A stretch of 64,000 nucleotides of DNA from Methylomonas rapida. GTDB taxonomy: Bacteria; Pseudomonadota; Gammaproteobacteria; Methylococcales; Methylomonadaceae. The stretch is taken from assembly GCF_024360925.2 (NCBI RefSeq), contig NZ_CP113517.1:372001-436000 (forward strand), read 5' to 3'. Shown one piece after another: positions 55,081 to 64,000 of the stretch. The position numbers and the translations under genes are program-made. The stretch's first letter is position 1. Each line of letters opens with the position of its first letter. The notes beneath the pieces are model-generated. The model did no database searches. It was not told the DNA's origin and saw only the letters and a program-made list of their open reading frames with translations.

Positions 55081-55826
55081 TTATTTTTGTTGGTCAGGTG
55101 AAGTTCGCGCAATTTCAAATATTTGTAATAACTGCCTTCGGCATTGGAAATGGCCAGCATTAAACCTTCCGCGCCATCCAGAAATGCAGCTTTAATGAAA
55201 TAAGTGCGCATGAATGTCCACCAGCCTTTGAGTAGTGCGTGAGGTAGGTTGCTGGATTTACCCCGCTGGAATAATTTCCGCGCCCCTAGAGAAGAATAGG
55301 TGTTGACCTTATGCAGGACCTCATCGTTATTGACGTAAGCCTCATGCAAAATCGGATTTTGTAATCTTTCTATGATACCCGTTACTTCGATGTGTTCATG
55401 GACGACATCGTCGCTAAAACGGCCAGTCGTGCGCCGGAATAAACGTAATACATAATCTGGCCACCATCCCCCATGTTTCATTTGCCTGCCACAATAGCTG
55501 GACAAGCGAGGGATTTCAAAGCCCTGAATATCTGTTTTTAGCATCGCGTCTTGTATTTCTTGTTGCAAGGCTGCACTGATTTCCTCATCCGCATCCAGCG
55601 ATAGCACCCAGTCGTATTTCGCTTTTTCCAGCGCGCGCTGCTTCTGTGGACCGAAGCCTGGCCAGTCAGTCACGAAAACTTGATCGGTAAATCGTTTGCA
55701 AAGATCAACCGTGTTATCGGTGCTGCCTGAATCCAGCACTATGATTTCATCGGCCCAGCGCACCGAGTTTAGGCAGCGCTCTATATTTTGGGCTTCGTTA
55801 TGGGTGATGACAATGACGCTAAGCAT
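55077..55826 (-). CDS. waaE: LPS core glycosyltransferase, WaaE type
   Basis: 249 residues. ITHNEAQNIERCLNSVRWADEIIVLDSGSTDNTVDLC, LSLDADEEIS and a middle region GGWWPDYVLRLFRR typical of the WaaE/KdtX inner-core glucosyltransferases. It is the most recognisable core-LPS enzyme here. The 172-base gap upstream (55827-55998) is A/T-rich with no gene. Confidence 0.85.
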   Translation of the reverse strand: MLSVIVITHNEAQNIERCLNSVRWADEIIVLDSGSTDNTVDLCKRFTDQVFVTDWPGFGPQKQRALEKAKYDWVLSLDADEEISAALQQEIQDAMLKTDIQGFEIPRLSSYCGRQMKHGGWWPDYVLRLFRRTTGRFSDDVVHEHIEVTGIIERLQNPILHEAYVNNDEVLHKVNTYSSLGARKLFQRGKSSNLPHALLKGWWTFMRTYFIKAAFLDGAEGLMLAISNAEGSYYKYLKLRELHLTNKNK

Positions 55827-55998
55827 GGTAAATAGTAATCGCTAGGAATGGATAATGTATTTTTCCGGTTGTGTACAAATATTCTTCAAGCGCCTTGCAG
55901 TAATTAAACAATTGAATAAATATTTTTCACAAATGCCCCATGTACTACAGGTCGAGACATTTTGTTCAAGGATGCGGTAGCACTAATTAAAAATAAAA

Positions 55999-56823
55999 TT
56001 ACAACCATTCAAAGCCGCCATTGACTCGATTGCCATGCAGTGTCATGCCATGCAATTTCAATTCATTGTCACGCCAGAGTTTGGCTTGATGTTGCCTTTG
56101 TATTTTACCGAGTTTGCGCTGCAACCAGCTCTGGTTTAATAACCGGTAATTATAGCGATAGCCCAAACCTTGTTTGCTATCAAGGCCGCGCTCCCGTTTC
56201 ATGGCGGTTTGAGTAATGGATCCGTAATGATGCAACCAGGATGAACCGGTTATGGCACAAGGAATACCCGCTTTCTCGGCCTCATGAAAAAACAAAGTGT
56301 CCTCGTAGCCTAATAATTTCGGCACGGGTTGAAAATAACCTATCTCGGGCCAGACTGAATCATGAATGGCCAGACAGACCGCATGCCGTCCACCCAGTCT
56401 CAAGACGGTTGACATTTTCCGACTTGCGTCATTAGCGAAATTATCGAAGTCGTAATCCAGTGGACCTTCAATCAATGCGGGGGAAATGATTTTTAGTTTA
56501 TTTTTCTCGGCGGTTTCAATAAGGTTTTCAAGCCAGTTTTCAGAAACGATCACATCATTATTCATGATAATGGTCCATTCCGCTTGTAGCTTGAGGGCTC
56601 CCTGATTCCAGGCAACGCCACACCCTAAATTGGAATCATTTAATATAAGATCGCCAATTGGAAGTGCTTTCAAGTATTCCCTGGTATTATCAGTGGAGCC
56701 ATTGTCTATAATAATCAACCGGCTTAAGTCCAGCCCGTGTTTTATCATGCTATCAATACACTGGCGGGTATATTCAACCTGATTATAACAAGCAAAAGTC
56801 ACTGCATATTTAAGAGGATTCAT
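55999..56823 (-). CDS. GT2-family glycosyltransferase
   Basis: 274 residues. GT-A motifs: TFACYNQVEYTRQCIDSMIKHGLDLSRLIIIDNGSTDNT, NLGCGVAWNQGAL, and IIMNNDVIVSENWL with the metal-binding NND. YEDTLFFHEAEKAG is the acceptor-site acidic motif. Belongs to the rhamnosyl/O-antigen-type GT2 group. Starts four bases after the ligase gene, in the A/T-rich part of the cluster. Confidence 0.85.
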   Translation of the reverse strand: MNPLKYAVTFACYNQVEYTRQCIDSMIKHGLDLSRLIIIDNGSTDNTREYLKALPIGDLILNDSNLGCGVAWNQGALKLQAEWTIIMNNDVIVSENWLENLIETAEKNKLKIISPALIEGPLDYDFDNFANDASRKMSTVLRLGGRHAVCLAIHDSVWPEIGYFQPVPKLLGYEDTLFFHEAEKAGIPCAITGSSWLHHYGSITQTAMKRERGLDSKQGLGYRYNYRLLNQSWLQRKLGKIQRQHQAKLWRDNELKLHGMTLHGNRVNGGFEWL

Positions 56824-56827
56824 CAGT

Positions 56828-58123
56828 TCAGGGTTTAATCGATAAGGAAGTGGATAAGTCTTTGAGACGCGCTACCTGTGAGGCAAGGCCGGCAATGGTC
56901 AGGCCATAAAACGTGCTGGTATATTTCAAGGTAAATACTTCTATACTAATACTGGAAAATATCAGGCAAGTGGTAAAAGCAATGCCTAGATTACAGGCTA
57001 ATTCGGTTTGCTGGTTGCGTCTATTTTGCCAGAATAATCTTAATGGGATAAAAAATAAACACAATGTCGAAAGCCCTCCTAACGCTCCTGAACGCAGCAA
57101 ATTGGCCAGAAATTCGTTATGAGGCCCGTTAACAATGGTTTCCTTGATATATGGGGTTGCTATATTCTGTAACCAAGGATCGTTAAGGTGATTTTTGAAG
57201 CCTATATCGCCATATCCATGGAATGGGCTATGTTTATAAAGTTCCCAAGATACTTGCCACATACTTAAACGAACACCTGTTGATGTATCGGGATTTGAGT
57301 TATCCAGCCAGCTCATAATTTCGCTAAATGCAGAGCCCAATCGTGTGGTTGTTTCCGGAAATAAATAGAGGCCGAACAGGCCAAATAACAAAATAAATGG
57401 TAGTATGAAAAAAACAGTTGAACGCATATTCAGGCTGTTTAATTTGAAATTTATCCAAAGTAACAGCAATGGAGGAATGCCAAACCAGCTGCCCCTCGTT
57501 TTTGAGCCTATCATCAGATAGACTCCAGCAATCAAACCTAATAATAAAAGTAATTGTTTGCCTTTTTTGGGTTCATGTGGGTTTATCGAGAACAAACAAA
57601 ATGCGGTTAAAACTAGCACATAAACCCCGAAGGCGTTAGGGTCGACAAAAGGCGTGGCAAATCTTCCACCCCAATGGTCTATTGTCTTGAGGTATTGATG
57701 AGCGATAGGCAATAGAATCAAGAGAGCCAAGGGGGCGCATAGGCTCAGAATGGCTGCATAATCTATTTTTTTGTAAATGAAATAAAGAAATATCGGGATG
57801 GAAAAAAACATGCGAGCGGGCGCGTCATAAGCTTTGAACAGCCAGTCCTGTCTTAATAATTGGCTGATTAAAATTGCCAGGACGGGTAGCGCCAAAGTAA
57901 AGGCGATAGCAGCTAATGTATTGAATGGTAAGGAAGTTATTGCGTGATTGTAGGCGGTCTTGAATTGTATTAAAGCTGGAATCAATATTAAAAATAAACA
58001 GGTGTTTGTCCATCCTTTTACCGACAAGAAGCCCAATATACTGCTGGCAATGAGGATTATTAAATAAGCATCAAGCCAGTTTGATTTTGTTTTTTTCAAG
58101 ATTGTTCGATAGTTAAAAATCAT
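56828..58123 (-). CDS. O-antigen ligase/polymerase-type membrane protein (WaaL/Wzy_C)
   Basis: 431 residues, about eleven membrane helices, with the large periplasmic loop before the last helices. It holds RLSMWQVSWELYKHSPFHGYGDIGF and the catalytic-type His in NGPHNEFLANLLRSGALGG, standard for the Wzy_C/WaaL superfamily. WaaL joins O-antigen to the lipid A core; Wzy would polymerise it. No wzx/wzz is nearby, so ligase is the likelier role. Confidence 0.87.
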   Translation of the reverse strand: MIFNYRTILKKTKSNWLDAYLIILIASSILGFLSVKGWTNTCLFLILIPALIQFKTAYNHAITSLPFNTLAAIAFTLALPVLAILISQLLRQDWLFKAYDAPARMFFSIPIFLYFIYKKIDYAAILSLCAPLALLILLPIAHQYLKTIDHWGGRFATPFVDPNAFGVYVLVLTAFCLFSINPHEPKKGKQLLLLLGLIAGVYLMIGSKTRGSWFGIPPLLLLWINFKLNSLNMRSTVFFILPFILLFGLFGLYLFPETTTRLGSAFSEIMSWLDNSNPDTSTGVRLSMWQVSWELYKHSPFHGYGDIGFKNHLNDPWLQNIATPYIKETIVNGPHNEFLANLLRSGALGGLSTLCLFFIPLRLFWQNRRNQQTELACNLGIAFTTCLIFSSISIEVFTLKYTSTFYGLTIAGLASQVARLKDLSTSLSIKP

Positions 58124-58140
58124 GTGCTTTTAAAAGTAAG

Positions 58141-58989
58141 TCATTCCGTGTTCACTGGCCGTAGCCATCTTGCATATTTGTCCTGGTTTTGGATTAGATA
58201 GGCAGGAAGGTCATCGTTGATGGGTTGGCATTTAAATCGTGCCGTTGGATTCAATATATCCAGGCCATTATTGATTTTTTCTTTTATTTTTTCCGGATCT
58301 TTATATTCCGGAGTGTTATATTCCTGGTGAGCAAAGCTCTCCAGTTTCTTTATCATTTGAGAAATATCGGCAATCCAGGTGAAGTGCCAGCCACCATTCG
58401 CTATGTATTGAGTCTTGAACTTCTTGAGCCAATAGCGCTTCAATCCGCGTAACATGCCGGATGACTTATAGTTACGAACCCGTTCCGCGCCGCGAAAAAA
58501 TTGTTTGAAGTTTTTGAAGGTTACAATCCTTGAACCATGCCATATGATGGGTGTTCCATTGTTAACGCATATATTGTTTAAATAATAAGAGTATGCGTAT
58601 TGTTCAAAATCGCCGCGCAAGTATTTTTCAGGATTGAATTGCTTTATGGCTTCTGGTCGGGGTATTTCATCCAGGTCCGAAATCATGATCCAGTCGTGAT
58701 CTTCGGCATCAAATAATCCGTTTTCAATATAATCTCGTTGATATCTTTCGTTACGCCAGGCATCAGTGGTATCAAAAGGATGTTCTTGAATCAAAAGATA
58801 ACGAATCTTCTGTTTGAATTTTTTGAATTTTTCTAAATCAAAATTTATCGGTTTTTCATTGCCTGAAATGGTTTTTGTCGATTCAACAATGACAAAGTAG
58901 TCAACATGGTTCCAGAGTGTTTCCAGGCGTAATTCCAGCAGCATGTCTTCATTAAAATAACAAAAGCAATCGTAAATTTTAGGATTCAT
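58141..58989 (-). CDS. GT17-family glycosyltransferase
   Basis: 282 residues. Starts KIYDCFCYFNEDMLLELRLETLWNHVDYFVIVES and has DWIMISDLDEIPRPEAI and NGGWHFTWI, the hallmarks of GT17, the fold of eukaryotic bisecting N-acetylglucosaminyltransferase. Bacterial members occur in surface-polysaccharide clusters. Donor and acceptor are not known here. Confidence 0.85.
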   Translation of the reverse strand: MNPKIYDCFCYFNEDMLLELRLETLWNHVDYFVIVESTKTISGNEKPINFDLEKFKKFKQKIRYLLIQEHPFDTTDAWRNERYQRDYIENGLFDAEDHDWIMISDLDEIPRPEAIKQFNPEKYLRGDFEQYAYSYYLNNICVNNGTPIIWHGSRIVTFKNFKQFFRGAERVRNYKSSGMLRGLKRYWLKKFKTQYIANGGWHFTWIADISQMIKKLESFAHQEYNTPEYKDPEKIKEKINNGLDILNPTARFKCQPINDDLPAYLIQNQDKYARWLRPVNTE

Positions 58990-59001
58990 TTTGTATGATG
59001 G

Positions 59002-60006
59002 TTATTTTAAGAAATAATCTTCGATTTGCGACCTAAATATTGCGGGCTCGCTTTTCAAATATGCTCTATAGTCATTGAGCGCATTGAAGTGGGCGTCAAA
59101 ATTTTCAAATATGTCTTGGGCCAGTTTCTTGAATGAGGGTAAAAAATCTGGTTTTGAACTATCCATCTTATAAATATCAGGAATTGGCAAGTCTATCTTG
59201 TTACCCGCCGACCCCAGTATGCCGGTAATCAAGCAGCATCCATGCATGGCGGCTTCTCTTGGCATCCGGTCGCGGCCTGGATGGTGGCCGAAATCGATAT
59301 AAAGCTTGGCGGTGCTAAGTTTTTCGGATAATTCTTCCCGATTTAATCCGGAAAGAGGAATAAACTGCCACTGAGGATTATCCTTTATGATTTTCGCAGT
59401 GACTTTTTTGCCCTTGGTTGGGTTGTACAGGATAATATTTTTTTTGTTTTCTGTGGATTTTATGTGTTTATCCGTTAAGAATTCTTCATTTATCGAATCA
59501 ATCAAAGGGATGGGTTGAATGCCACACGACTTCAGGTATTGGGTGGAATGTTCTGTTTGCGAGAAATGGATGATACCTTTTAAAGCTTTTGCCCCTCCCA
59601 AAGGTCTTTTGCCTTTCAGAACACGTTTGAAATAACGGAATTTATCGTAAAGTGGAGAGATATGCCTCCGTTCCAGAAAGTTCTCCAAGGATAGCCACCA
59701 AAGAGCGGCTTGTGCATGTTTTACTTTTAAGGCAAGTTCTGGATAAACTTCGGGGAATATGATCAGATATCCGGCGCGATCTTCATACATCGAAACAGGG
59801 GCGGTGTATTTTAGGTAGGGTGTCGGCGTATTGGCCGCCTTGTTGAATGGTAAATATGTGATGAATGCCGGGAGGCCAAGGCTATTCATATGATCAACTA
59901 ATTGATGCAAGGCCTCCGGTCCACCCGTTACCGCATTTGACGGACAAACCACCAGGATTTTATCGAATTTTCTGGTTTGATTGGTTGGCGGGTTACTGCT
60001 ATTCAT
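59002..60006 (-). CDS. Putative glycosyltransferase (GT-B like)
   Basis: 334 residues. The N-terminal ILVVCPSNAVTGGPEALHQLVDHMNSLG resembles the first nucleotide fold of GT4 enzymes with the GGPE loop. The C-terminal half has LYIDFGHHPGRDRMPREAAMHGCCLITG, a GT-B donor-site-like motif. The overall match is partial, so it is a divergent GT-B protein or a related surface-polysaccharide protein. Confidence 0.65.
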   Translation of the reverse strand: MNSSNPPTNQTRKFDKILVVCPSNAVTGGPEALHQLVDHMNSLGLPAFITYLPFNKAANTPTPYLKYTAPVSMYEDRAGYLIIFPEVYPELALKVKHAQAALWWLSLENFLERRHISPLYDKFRYFKRVLKGKRPLGGAKALKGIIHFSQTEHSTQYLKSCGIQPIPLIDSINEEFLTDKHIKSTENKKNIILYNPTKGKKVTAKIIKDNPQWQFIPLSGLNREELSEKLSTAKLYIDFGHHPGRDRMPREAAMHGCCLITGILGSAGNKIDLPIPDIYKMDSSKPDFLPSFKKLAQDIFENFDAHFNALNDYRAYLKSEPAIFRSQIEDYFLK

Positions 60007-60137
60007 ATAAAATCCTGTATGGGTACTATATTAAACCGGTTGATGAATTAGTTCATCATTAATTGATTTTGGAAAAAATATTTATTTTTAATAATTCGAA
60101 AAATAAAATGACAAGAGGCTTGATAATTACGGAATGA

Positions 60138-61235
60138 CTAATTTTTAATTAAATCCAGGCGAGTTGATTTAATGGCCTCGATTACTTTTTGGACTGTTAA
60201 TGTATCCAAGCATTCGCTATGGCTTTCTCTATTATTTTGACAGCCTTCCCGTTGGCAGGGCACGCAATTTTTAGCGTTTTTACCCTGGATCAAATAAACA
60301 TTATTGACCCTGCCGGAGCCCGTGGGTGCAAATGGGGAGTGGTTTGCCTGGAAATCGAATGGCCATGGCGCCCATTTGTGGGGATCGGTTGGCCCAAAAA
60401 TGGCAAAAGTCAATGTTCCTGTCGCGGCCGCCAAATGTGTAATGCCCGTGTCGGGGCCTATGAAAAATAATGCATGTTTTATCAGTGCGGATAGCTGCGC
60501 CAACGATAGTTTGCCGGCAAGATTTGTCACTGGGGACTCCAGTTTTTTTTCGAGTGCTTCCAGTTTTCTTTGCTCGGCGGGGTTTCCGCTGCCCGTTAAA
60601 ACCACCGTGATTTGTTGCTTGGCAAGATAGTTTATCAATTCCCGCCAGCCGTCCATATGCCATTCCTTGTAGCGCCATTGCGGCACTGTGTGAATCACTA
60701 CATAAGGCGAGGAGGGTAAGGGTAAATCCACAAAATCGGCGCTTGGCGGCGTCAGCTTGGGAATGGCCTTAATGCCCAATATTTGACAAAAACGCAAGTT
60801 TTCCAGCACGACATGATTGTAATCAGCGGGAAAAACCAGCCAGGCCGATAATAAGCGTTTTTTCCACCATGCTTTTGTTGGTTCATCCGGCACGAAGCCA
60901 ATGCGGCTTTTCCCGGCGATGACGGCAATCAGTGTTGGCCTATCTCCCGCTTGTGTTGAAATCGCAAGATCATATTTTCGAAAAAGGCTAACGAGCAGTT
61001 TGCCGAATGCTATTATCCCGCTTTTGTTTTTTAGGCAAATGATCTGATTTATGTGGGGATTGCCCTCCAACATGCCGGCATTTGACTGAAAAGTCAAAAC
61101 ATCTAGTATCGCCATCGGATAAGCTTGTTTCAGCGAGCTGATTAGCGGCGTGGTTAACAGTGTGTCGCCCAAAAATCGTAAGGTTATCACTATAATTCGA
61201 TTCGGCTCTGTTTTGATAAGCTGTTTGACTGGCAT
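60138..61235 (-). CDS. GT9-family heptosyltransferase
   Basis: 365 residues. Starts NRIIVITLRFLGDTLLTTPLISSLKQAYP, the GT9 signature; the donor half has VVIHTVPQWRYKEWH, VVLTGSGNPAEQRK and FIGPDTGITHLAAATGTLTFAIFGPTDPHKWAPW. Transfers ADP-heptose to the LPS inner core (WaaC/F/Q group). First gene of the minus-strand cluster, divergent from msbA with a 51-base gap. Confidence 0.92.
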   Translation of the reverse strand: MPVKQLIKTEPNRIIVITLRFLGDTLLTTPLISSLKQAYPMAILDVLTFQSNAGMLEGNPHINQIICLKNKSGIIAFGKLLVSLFRKYDLAISTQAGDRPTLIAVIAGKSRIGFVPDEPTKAWWKKRLLSAWLVFPADYNHVVLENLRFCQILGIKAIPKLTPPSADFVDLPLPSSPYVVIHTVPQWRYKEWHMDGWRELINYLAKQQITVVLTGSGNPAEQRKLEALEKKLESPVTNLAGKLSLAQLSALIKHALFFIGPDTGITHLAAATGTLTFAIFGPTDPHKWAPWPFDFQANHSPFAPTGSGRVNNVYLIQGKNAKNCVPCQREGCQNNRESHSECLDTLTVQKVIEAIKSTRLDLIKN

Positions 61236-61286
61236 TTCAGCATGGACTCATTAGAAGCATAGGCAACATTTTAAAGGTAAAAGCTA

Positions 61287-63056
61287 TTGAATACCCTGGT
61301 AAATTCAAATAAGAAAATGACAGACGGTCAAATCTACAAGCGCCTAATGAGCTTTGTACTCCCGTATTGGCGCATGTTTGTGATAAGTGCCATCGGATTT
61401 GCAATCTATGCGGCAACCGAACCGGCAGTGGTGATGGTCATCCAGAAAATGATCGATAGCTTTGGTGGAGCAAGTGCCGATAAACAGCAAATTCAATATC
61501 TGCCGGCGCTGTTCATCGGATTATTCATCGTGCGCGGCATTGGCGCTTTTTTGGGCAATTACTATCTGTCTCGCATATCGGGCAATCTGATTCACAAGCT
61601 ACGCTGCACCATCTTCGACCATTATACCCGCTTGTCGGTACAGTATTTCGACACCCATAACAGCGGCTATATGATTTCTCGTATCACCAACAACATTGGT
61701 GAAGTTACGCGAGCGACTTCTGATTCGGTAAGATCCTATGTCAGGGAAGGGTTCACGGCGGTGGGTTTGCTTTGGTATTTACTCTATACCAACTGGAAAT
61801 TGTCATTGATATTTTTGGCTATTGCTCCCGTAGTGGTACTGATGGTGCGTTACGTCGGCAAGCGGTTGAAGCGTTTAAGCCGCAACATGCAGGATACCGT
61901 GGGCGACCTGACGCACATTACCTCGGAAATGGTTTCCGGTAATCGTATTGTCAAAAGCTTTGGCGGAGAACGCTACGAAAGGCAGCGATTTAAGGATTGC
62001 AGTTTGGAAAATCGCAAGCAGTATCGAAAGCTGATCATGACAATGTCGCTGAATAATCCCTTGATGCAGCTTTTGATTTCGATTGCCTTGGCCGGCATGA
62101 TGTATTTGGCCATGATGATCATGAAGGCATCCAGTGCTGGCGAGTTTGTCGGCTTCTTTACCGCCGCCTTTTTGCTGCCTAAGCCTATTCGAAATCTGAG
62201 CGATGCCAATGCGGAGATTCTACGCGGACTAGCGGCGGCGGAAACCCTATTCGAAGTACTGGATGAACCGATTGAAAGGGATGAGGGTGATTATGAAGTC
62301 GAGCGCTGTCAAGGGCGCATCGAGTTTAAAAATCTGATTTTCAGTTATGCAGGCAGTGAAACGCCGGCGCTAAAGGGGATCAATTTAACAATAGAACCAG
62401 GGCAAACCGTTGCCTTGGTTGGCGCTTCCGGTGGCGGCAAAAGTTCCTTGATTAATTTATTGCCGCGTTTTTATGATTATGCCGACGGTGAAATTTTGAT
62501 CGATGGCGTAGAGCTTAAGCGCTATAAATTGGATTGCTTGCGGCGGCAGATCGCCTTGGTCACGCAACACGTTACCCTGTTTAATACCACCGTTGCCAAT
62601 AATATTGCCTATGGCACCTTGCAAAATGCCGAGCGCAGTCGAATCCAAAAAGCCGCGACGGATGCTTATGCGATGGATTTCATCAATAAAATGCCGCAAG
62701 GGCTAGATACCGAAATCGGTGAAAACGGCGTCAAATTATCCGGCGGTCAGCGCCAGCGATTGGCGTTGGCGAGGGCTCTACTGAAAGATGCGCCGATTCT
62801 GATTCTCGATGAAGCGACATCGGCTTTGGATACCGAGTCGGAGCGCTACATTCAGGCGGCACTGAATCATGTCATGAAAGGGCGCACGACGTTGGTGGTC
62901 GCTCACCGGTTGTCTACTATCGAAAATGCTGATGTGATCTTGGTAATGGAGCATGGACAGATTATTGAGCGAGGCTCTCATCGCGAGTTATTGTCGCGTG
63001 ATGGGGCTTATGCCAAGTTACATAAAATGCAGTTTCAAGATGAGGATAGAGCTTGA
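61287..63056 (+). CDS. msbA: Lipid A export ABC transporter MsbA
   Basis: 589 residues from a TTG with AAAGGT eight bases upstream; ATG at 61317 would give 579. Six membrane helices then an ATPase domain with Walker A VGASGGGKSSL, signature LSGGQRQRLALARALL, Walker B ILILDEATSALD and H-loop VVAHRLSTIENAD. Flips core-lipid A across the inner membrane, consistent with the LPS genes alongside. Confidence 0.93.
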   Translation: MNTLVNSNKKMTDGQIYKRLMSFVLPYWRMFVISAIGFAIYAATEPAVVMVIQKMIDSFGGASADKQQIQYLPALFIGLFIVRGIGAFLGNYYLSRISGNLIHKLRCTIFDHYTRLSVQYFDTHNSGYMISRITNNIGEVTRATSDSVRSYVREGFTAVGLLWYLLYTNWKLSLIFLAIAPVVVLMVRYVGKRLKRLSRNMQDTVGDLTHITSEMVSGNRIVKSFGGERYERQRFKDCSLENRKQYRKLIMTMSLNNPLMQLLISIALAGMMYLAMMIMKASSAGEFVGFFTAAFLLPKPIRNLSDANAEILRGLAAAETLFEVLDEPIERDEGDYEVERCQGRIEFKNLIFSYAGSETPALKGINLTIEPGQTVALVGASGGGKSSLINLLPRFYDYADGEILIDGVELKRYKLDCLRRQIALVTQHVTLFNTTVANNIAYGTLQNAERSRIQKAATDAYAMDFINKMPQGLDTEIGENGVKLSGGQRQRLALARALLKDAPILILDEATSALDTESERYIQAALNHVMKGRTTLVVAHRLSTIENADVILVMEHGQIIERGSHRELLSRDGAYAKLHKMQFQDEDRA

Positions 63057-63160
63057 TGGCGGCAAATCACGAGCAAAATCCAGTGGGTTTTATCTGAATC
63101 CGTGACTCCATATACTGAACTGAAGCATGCTGGCGCCGATATTGAGCCGGTCGCGGTTGG

Positions 63161-64000
63161 TTAACGGCTCAGATGCAAGCCCTTCAGGTGACTAATGCAG
63201 CGTTGTAAGGACGCTTGTTGCTGTTCGATGCTGTCACACAATGCAAATTGAGCCAGAGCGCGCGTTAAATTTTGTTGGGGCTCGGCAGTTTTGAAGTAAC
63301 GATCCCCGCTCAGGTAATCGTTGAAAAAACGCAGCCCTAATTCAAATGGAATCAGCCAAATGGCGTCATACAGATAATCGCAATCCTGGGCGCTGAAAAA
63401 ATCGCCGGATTCCCGCAGGTAATTTTGCAGAATGACGCGGCAGCGCTCCAGGTCGAAGCGATTGCTGTGCTTGTCATGGCAGCACGAACGCAGGCAATCG
63501 GCGATGTCGTAATGCAGCAAGCCCGGTTTGACGGTGTCCAGATCGATCAGGCTGACGATGCGTGTGCTGCCGGGTTCGAACAAAAAATTGTTCAGCTTGG
63601 GGTCGCCGTGTATTACCCGTTCCTGTAACGCGCCGCTGGTTTTGGCGTCTTCGAGAACATCAGTCTTGCCTTGATGGGTCTCGATGAAATCGATGCATTT
63701 TTCAAAGGCCTCATCGGATATGATCTGGAGTGGTTGCTCGATTAACCGTTTGTACTCTAGCAAATAACCCGGCGTGATATGGAAACCGGGCAGGGTGTCG
63801 TGCAGCAGCGAGGGGCATAGGTCCGCACAGAGATGATGGAAATGGGCGAGGGCAAAGCCGATTTGGCCAGCTTCATCGATATGATGAATACGATTTCTGC
63901 TCTCCGCCGGCTGGATCAGTTGCAAAGCGCGCCATAGCTGCTCATCGTCATCGAGGTAAAAAGGTTCGCCCGGTTGGGTCGGGAGCAGTTCGGGAATTTG
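63161..64000 (-). CDS. APH-type phosphotransferase, N-terminal part off-window
   Basis: The frame stays open to the window end (25 further codons upstream of the TTG at 63925), so the start is outside. Visible residues form the C-lobe of an aminoglycoside-phosphotransferase-like kinase: catalytic VIHGDPKLNNFLF and the metal-binding DLDTVKPG in place of DxD. LLHYDIADCLRSCCHDK follows. Similar kinases phosphorylate sugars (for example N-acetylhexosamine 1-kinases) or choline; the substrate is unknown. Convergent with msbA, and the 104-base gap between shows nothing. Confidence 0.8.
   Translation of the reverse strand, partial: QIPELLPTQPGEPFYLDDDEQLWRALQLIQPAESRNRIHHIDEAGQIGFALAHFHHLCADLCPSLLHDTLPGFHITPGYLLEYKRLIEQPLQIISDEAFEKCIDFIETHQGKTDVLEDAKTSGALQERVIHGDPKLNNFLFEPGSTRIVSLIDLDTVKPGLLHYDIADCLRSCCHDKHSNRFDLERCRVILQNYLRESGDFFSAQDCDYLYDAIWLIPFELGLRFFNDYLSGDRYFKTAEPQQNLTRALAQFALCDSIEQQQASLQRCISHLKGLHLSR

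Overview
The window reads as chromosome of a gammaproteobacterial type I methanotroph, most like Methylomonas or a close relative. It carries a complete pmoCAB operon for particulate methane monooxygenase and the ribulose monophosphate (RuMP) formaldehyde-fixation genes hxlA (hps), hxlB (phi), tkt, tal and fba. It also has a Pseudomonas-like polar flagellar and chemotaxis cluster and an LPS core/O-antigen cluster. I see no tRNA, rRNA, CRISPR array, transposase or prophage gene.

Layout. 0-6.4 kb: end of a TgpA-type transglutaminase, a small membrane protein, an SPFH/NfeD pair, an OmpR-type two-component system and a CopC-like protein. 6.4-12.7 kb: a metal region with two HupE/UreJ-type permeases, a DUF2490 outer-membrane protein, a TonB-dependent receptor and the nickel regulator NikR. 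Two sites with the same geometry (GTATGA-N15-TCATA[A/C]) lie before the second hupE and before the receptor gene, so both genes look like one nickel regulon. 12.8-16 kb: pmoCAB with a promoter, a structured leader, an intergenic hairpin and a terminator. 16-29 kb: mixed housekeeping genes, namely a lipoprotein, oligopeptidase A, three tandem cNMP-binding/HDOD paralogues, aroE, a membrane protein, hemB, an orphan mlaC, cmoAB and a ComEA-like helix-hairpin-helix protein. 29-35.7 kb: the RuMP block, which contains a repeat protein of unknown function between tkt and tal.

35.9-54.2 kb is one continuous plus-strand run: fliLMNOPQR-flhB-flhA-flhF-flhG-fliA-cheY-cheZ-cheA-motC-motD-parC-parP-cheW-small ORF-DUF2802. 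It encodes the flagellar export gate, the C-ring switch, polar number and placement control, sigma-28, the chemotaxis core and a second stator pair. The cheB gene that follows cheA in Pseudomonas is absent here. 54.3-61.2 kb, on the minus strand, is an LPS glycosyltransferase cluster with an O-antigen ligase, and its middle part is visibly A/T-rich. Divergent msbA (lipid A flippase) and the C-terminal part of an APH-type kinase close the window.

How it fits together: pMMO oxidises methane, HPS/PHI with transketolase, transaldolase and FBP aldolase fix the resulting formaldehyde, and the metal genes supply metalloenzyme cofactors. Motility genes position the cell, and LPS genes build its surface. 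The most unusual items are the two matched NikR-type operators, the TGVxKYL repeat membrane protein inside the RuMP block, the terminator-like hairpin in the pmoC leader, and the triple cNMP-HDOD array. All gene calls rest on reading the sequence; no database search was run.
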